DNA from: Neofusicoccum parvum
Lineage: Eukaryota; Ascomycota; Dothideomycetes; Botryosphaeriales; Botryosphaeriaceae
Direction of reading: 5' to 3'
NCBI GenBank assembly: GCA_020912385.1
Contig: CP087207.1
Coordinates: 310,001 to 374,000 of the forward strand
DNA length: 64,000 nucleotides
Below, in pieces: positions 60,087 through 64,000 of the stretch (position 1 is the first letter of the stretch; each line of letters opens with the position of its first letter). Below the pieces are notes generated by a model. It was not told the origin of the DNA and did no database searches. It saw only the letters and a list, made by a program, of their open reading frames with translations. Made by a program: the position numbers and the translations under genes.

Positions 60087-60372
60087 TTATCTCACTAGTC
60101 AGACCCATCGGTTGGCCGGGTTGGGAGAGGTCGCGTTACCCGCCCAATCGGGACTAGCGGTAAAACTTCCAGATTTGTCAACAACTTCAGCGAACTTCAG
60201 CGAACTTCAGTGAACTTCAGTGAACTTCAGAGCCAATCGTGGGCTCTGCTATTTGATTGGTTTCGCGGTATTATAAATTGCGCTAGCTGCTGATTGGTTC
60301 TGAAGTTGCCTGAAGTTTTCTGAAGGTATTGAAGTTTGACGACCCTCAGCGCGCGTCTGACTAGTGAGATAA
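60087..60372. mobile_element. non-autonomous hAT-like MITE, 286 bp
   Basis: Perfect 18-bp terminal inverted repeats, TTATCTCACTAGTCAGAC at 60087-60104 and its exact reverse complement at 60355-60372. They are flanked by a perfect 8-bp duplication CGTAGCTT. Eight-base duplications are the hallmark of the hAT superfamily. The element has no coding capacity. It carries five copies of AACTTCAG spaced 10 bp apart at 60183-60230 and inverted copies at the same 10-bp spacing at 60300-60325. Three CCAAT/ATTGG cores and a TATAAAT sequence near 60270 also lie inside. The perfect ends suggest recent insertion. It sits 143 bp upstream of the MYND-protein start codon, so it forms part of that promoter. 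Confidence 0.9.
60183..60230 (+). repeat. five 10-bp-spaced AACTTCAG copies in MITE
   Basis: AACTTCAG occurs at 60183, 60193, 60203, 60213 and 60223; the 2-nt spacer is CG or TG. Inverted partners CTGAAGTT start at 60300 and 60310, with a partial CTGAAG at 60320, also spaced 10 bp. Confidence 0.92.
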
Positions 60373-60380
60373 CGTAGCTT
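60373..60380. repeat. 8-bp target site duplication, right
   Basis: CGTAGCTT, identical to 60079-60086. Confidence 0.88.
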
Positions 60381-60515
60381 GTGCTTGTCCAACATCAACA
60401 ATCACCACACCCAAAACCCGACAACCAACCTACCTGAACACTACAATCCAGCTCGAAGCAACCTCACAAACCTCAAGCCCTCCGCAACCACCTCACCCAG
60501 CCACAAAACCAAAAA

Positions 60516-61403
60516 ATGTCCTCAGCAACAGCTCCCGCGCCCTCAGCGCCCGACCCCTCCAACCCCGCACCCACCTCGCCCACCTCCACCACCACAACTC
60601 CCGCCGACGCCTCCACCGAGCCCGACAGCAAAGACGCCCCCAGCTACGCCGCCGACATCTCGCCGCCCGCCTACACCTCAGCCGCGCCCACATACACGCT
60701 CGACGGGCCCTCAACCAACAACCCGAACCACGCCTCCCCCGCCGCCGCCGCCTCCCTCCCCACAACCCCCATCCCCTTCCACTTCCTCATCCGCACCGCC
60801 GCGCCCACCCCGGCCGGCCCCGGCGCCGGCACGAAGCTGCGCTACACGCACCCCGTGCCAAACGCACTGCTCGGGCCGTCGCCAGCGGACGACGCGGCGA
60901 CGCAGGAACTCTTCGTGGACGTGTTGAGCGAGGTGCTGGGCGCGCACCAGGAGGAGTGCCGAGAGGAAGCGGAGCGGGCGTGCGAGGCGTGCGGCTTGGA
61001 GGCGGGCGAGGTGCTGCTGACGCCGGTGAGCTTCCTGCACGTGGAGGAGGGGGCGCCGCCGGCGTACGGGAGCGACGAGGGCGGGCGGAGGGTGGAGGTG
61101 CTGGTGACGCCGGTGTGCGGGCGGGAGGAGTGCGCGGAGGAGGCGAGGGGGCGGATGAGGGTGGCGATGGAGGGGGAGGGCGGGGGGGCGGCGCTGCAGG
61201 GCCCGGAGGATCCGAGATGCAGGGTTTGTGGGAGGGGGGAGGGGACGATGAAGTGCGCGGGGTGTGGGGTGGTGAGGTACTGCGGGCGGGAGTGTCAAAG
61301 GGCGGATTGGAAGAGGGAGCATAAGAGGGTTTGTGCGATGTATGCGGAATTGGTGGAGGAGGGGAAGATGATGGAGGGAGAGGCGGGAGGAGTCGAGGGC
61401 TGA
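60516..61403 (+). CDS. MYND zinc-finger protein
   Basis: Single exon, 295 residues from the ATG at 60516 (context AAAAAATGTCC). The first 110 residues are Pro/Ser/Thr/Ala-rich and disordered, with PPAY-type motifs (SPPAYTSAAPTY). The middle (about 110-230) is acidic and Cys-containing (CREEAERACEACG, VCGREECAEEA), of unknown fold. The MYND finger occupies 235-273, with CRVC, CAGC, YCGREC and the final H-x3-C in place, so both zinc sites are complete. MYND fingers bind proline-rich peptides and bring co-repressors or other partners. No SET domain is present, so it is not a methyltransferase. The MITE lies in its promoter. GC content is very high at third positions, and antisense frames here are shadows. 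Confidence 0.88.
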   Translation: MSSATAPAPSAPDPSNPAPTSPTSTTTTPADASTEPDSKDAPSYAADISPPAYTSAAPTYTLDGPSTNNPNHASPAAAASLPTTPIPFHFLIRTAAPTPAGPGAGTKLRYTHPVPNALLGPSPADDAATQELFVDVLSEVLGAHQEECREEAERACEACGLEAGEVLLTPVSFLHVEEGAPPAYGSDEGGRRVEVLVTPVCGREECAEEARGRMRVAMEGEGGGAALQGPEDPRCRVCGRGEGTMKCAGCGVVRYCGRECQRADWKREHKRVCAMYAELVEEGKMMEGEAGGVEG

Positions 61404-64000
61404 GGTGGTGCCTGCGGCTGCGGGTGCGGAAATGAAGCATTTTTCCTGATGGGGAGAAGAGAATCTCGCGTACGGCGCAGGATGGATGATGGCAAATGGG
61501 GGTGTTGGGTGCACAAGGTGGATTGGGGTTGAGGTGCTTGATGAGCTACGGATTCGGCCACCACGGTGCAGCTGCACGGATGGAGCCTCGTCGATCGTGT
61601 CTGGGAAATTGCGCCACCCACAGAGCTGGCGAAAAGACAGATCTGCGGCGCTGCAGCTCATCCTTCGGTACCTGAATCACTGGCGGCATGGGGTCCGCGT
61701 CTTCTGGCCAGCCTTTAGATTTGCAGCTGTTGGTCGCGGACCGCGCAATTGCCTGATCAGGCACATCAGAGACCCACCATCCAACACGGCGCCTGTTGGT
61801 CGCTCAGTCCGGCTAGCCTTGCGCTGATTACCTGCTCAGCGCAGCAGTTGCCTCTCAAGACTGCCTACGCTGAAATCTCCACGTATCTCAAAATACCACG
61901 TGCCTTCCTAAAGTCGACTCACTGCTCATCGTGTTGGATGTTTCTGTTGCCTCGATTTTCGCGTCAGGCGCTTGACGTCACAGGCTAGACTCCAACATCT
62001 CGAGGCCCAGGCCACTTTCTTCTCCACACCACCACTACCACCAACAAGGGATGAGTGCTAGAATGCACTACCGAGCCGCTAAGTCCCGCAGCCTTATCCG
62101 GGGATCGCGAGAGCGTCAGGCGGTCTTCTCGCGCCTTGACCTGCGAAATAGCTTTTCTTGGAACATGCCTATACGCTGATCTTGTGCGCAGAAAGTGATA
62201 GGCCGGATGGCGAAGAAAAGTTCTGACCCGAGCTTGCATTGACTATTCGTATAGTAGCGGGTCCGGCTCGCGAGCTACTTCGGTCTTGGCTTTCGTGGGG
62301 TGTGAGGAAGCACCCGGCGAAGCTGACCAGTCGCTGAGCCGACGGGCCTTCGAGAGTTTCGGGCCCGGGAGTGTCGGATACGCATCTCGAGCGTGTTTGT
62401 TGGCGATGGAACCATTCAATGCAGAGTCCCGGCCGACGCCGAGTTCGAGGAACGTATCCTGAACCGAACACGACCACCGCTCGCACGAACGGCGGGGGCT
62501 GTTCTCGGGGCGTATAGAATAGATGAGCGACCTACGTGTAGCTGACGAAAGCCCGACGAGGCACGAGGCCGGGGGTACGAACAAGACACGCGGACCGAGA
62601 AGAAGGGTGGCAGCAGGGATCCCAAGGGTCCTTCCCGCCGCGCTGGCATGATGCTTGTTCTGCCGGCCCCAGGCTTTCGCCGTGCTGCTGCTACTTTTCT
62701 TCTCGGCCTGCGGAAGCCCGGATTCTTTGGCTTTTGGGCGTGCTGCTCAAGCTCTCGTTCTTTTTCGTGCCTTTTCGCAATTGCCGACAGGAACGGGTCT
62801 TGTTCTCGCTGCTCTGCTGCGGTGCGACAACGAAACAACGGCCGGCCGACCGCCGGCGTTTGGCGTGCGTCGTCGCTGACGCGGTGCGGCGCGGAGACAG
62901 GCCTGCTGCTTCATGCAATGCGGCTGCTTCATGCAATGCGGCGGCGCTCTCTTGCAGTGTTCCGCACGCGGCACGGAGCTGGAGTATTTGCGGAGAAAAG
63001 CAGCTGGTTCCTGGCGGAGTACGTGTACTCGGCGCACCAGACGGCAGAGACCTGGCCGTTGGCTATTTGTCTTGCTTTCGAGGCAAACAAACAGCAAGGA
63101 ACGGTACCACCGCGCTGTCCCCCAATCACGGCGGCCCAGAATGCCCCGCCTTGCTTGGAGGAATGCGAGTCCTCATGTTAAGCGGATGGGTGAGCACAGA
63201 GGCCGGGCGGGACCCAACAGTCATGTGGCGCTGCCAACGCTGACAGCTTGCATGGGCAACATGCAACGTCGGAGTTTTGGCAGGATTGCGGATGGAGCTG
63301 TGGCAGCGCGCGACGCCACAGCCCGGCTGCCGAATGGACGCAGACGGACCTGGCCTGGTGGCCGCGCGCAGTCGTGGCCCGCCCGTCACAGCAGTGCCGG
63401 CTGCTGTAGGGCAACGCGGTGCGCAACGTACGCAGCAGCGCAGTGCCAGGGCCCCGGCAGCTCTGCTATAGAGTTGCTTGGCGACGAAGGCTGCTCGCCG
63501 ATCATCCCGGATGCCCGCTTTCGGGATGGCTGATGGTGGGCGGCTCCAGAGCGGCGCGAGGCGGCAGCGCAGATCGAGGCGGCTGACTTCTGCTGCTGCT
63601 CGGCCGGGCGCGCAGGGGGCTGCGGCGGGCACTCGCCAGCCCACGCAGGCCGGGGCGGATCGGCCGCCGAGCGCGCAGTCGCAGCGAGGCACGCCGTCTT
63701 TATCTCGCGCGGGCGGCGGCAGTCGGGGAGCAGGGCGCGCGGCATGATTAGGTTTATGTGCACTGTGTCGGCGGCGTGCTCGTGGGCGGTGGTGGACACA
63801 AGAATAGACTGCAGGAGCAGCAGCGCCGGGCGCGGTGGCGGAGGGCGCCCGGGCCGCAGCTATTTTTACAGACTCAGCCTTGGGCCACAACCAGACCTCG
63901 CGCACCACGCACCGCCATTGGCCGCTGCCCCCGGCAGATCGGTGCCATGCGCCTGGTCGCCGCCCCCGCCGGCCCAGCGACTGGACCCCAAGCCCCAAAA
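61404..64000. other. right-end interval, no supportable gene
   Basis: 2.6 kb. Frames on both strands up to 290 codons (63126-63998 minus) overlap heavily, are rich in Arg, Ala, Pro and Cys, and carry no recognisable domain or splice-consistent extension. No repeat, tRNA or element end was found. Confidence 0.5.

Noticed and set aside
63126..63998. 290-codon minus-strand frame at the right edge
   Set aside because: Ala/Arg/Pro/Cys-rich with competing frames on both strands and no domain. Could still be the edge of something beyond the window, but there is no positive evidence.

Overview
The window is nuclear DNA from a filamentous ascomycete (Pezizomycotina). The evidence is many short introns (mostly 47-68 nt) with CTAAC-type branch sites, a RID/DmtA-type DNA methyltransferase, a fungal HeLo-like/ankyrin protein, and typical Pezizomycotina kinase, MFS, LtrA-like and PEBP families. 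A Dothideomycete is my best guess but is not proven. No prokaryotic operons, CRISPR arrays, rRNA or tRNA genes were seen. All exon borders are my own readings from splice signals plus frame continuity; there is no transcript evidence.

Layout. 1-2.3 kb: 5' part of an Argonaute gene (minus strand, runs off the left edge). 3.7-4.7 kb: divergent-motif protein kinase. 6.0-7.9 kb: divergent pair MIC19 (minus) and a NAA50-like acetyltransferase (plus). 8.2-9.9 kb: decayed LTR retroelement cluster. 10.4-12.0 kb: glucokinase. 13.7-16.4 kb: ketopantoate-reductase-like protein with a long disordered tail. 16.4-20.5 kb: 4.2 kb with no supportable gene. 20.5-23.5 kb: divergent SUB2 and RPR2. 23.6-26.6 kb: divergent PEBP and a QDR-type drug transporter. 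27.3-29.0 kb: secreted carboxylesterase. 30.0-35.2 kb: divergent arylsulfatase and Dal5/AstA-type transporter, a plausible sulfur-scavenging pair. 35.4 kb: a run of 42 C. 36.0-37.7 kb: a second kinase. 39.9-42.1 kb: LtrA-like membrane protein with a GC-AG intron. 43.0-45.0 kb: FEN2/Liz1-like transporter. 45.4-48.4 kb: HeLo-like/ankyrin protein. 50.4-51.9 kb: low-complexity protein. 53.8-55.9 kb: RID-type cytosine methyltransferase. 57.6-59.4 kb: ADE4. 60.1-60.4 kb: intact hAT-like MITE. 60.5-61.4 kb: MYND zinc-finger protein. From 61.4 kb to the end nothing is supportable.

How it fits together. Most genes are unrelated housekeeping or nutrient functions. Two genome-defence genes (Argonaute and RID-type methyltransferase) share the window with a decayed retroelement and a non-autonomous DNA transposon, so both the defence genes and their likely targets are present. 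The strongest unusual signals are the complete MITE with its 8-bp target duplication and phased subterminal arrays, the sulfatase-transporter pair, the retroelement duplication whose differences are all transitions in one direction, and the methyltransferase motif changes.
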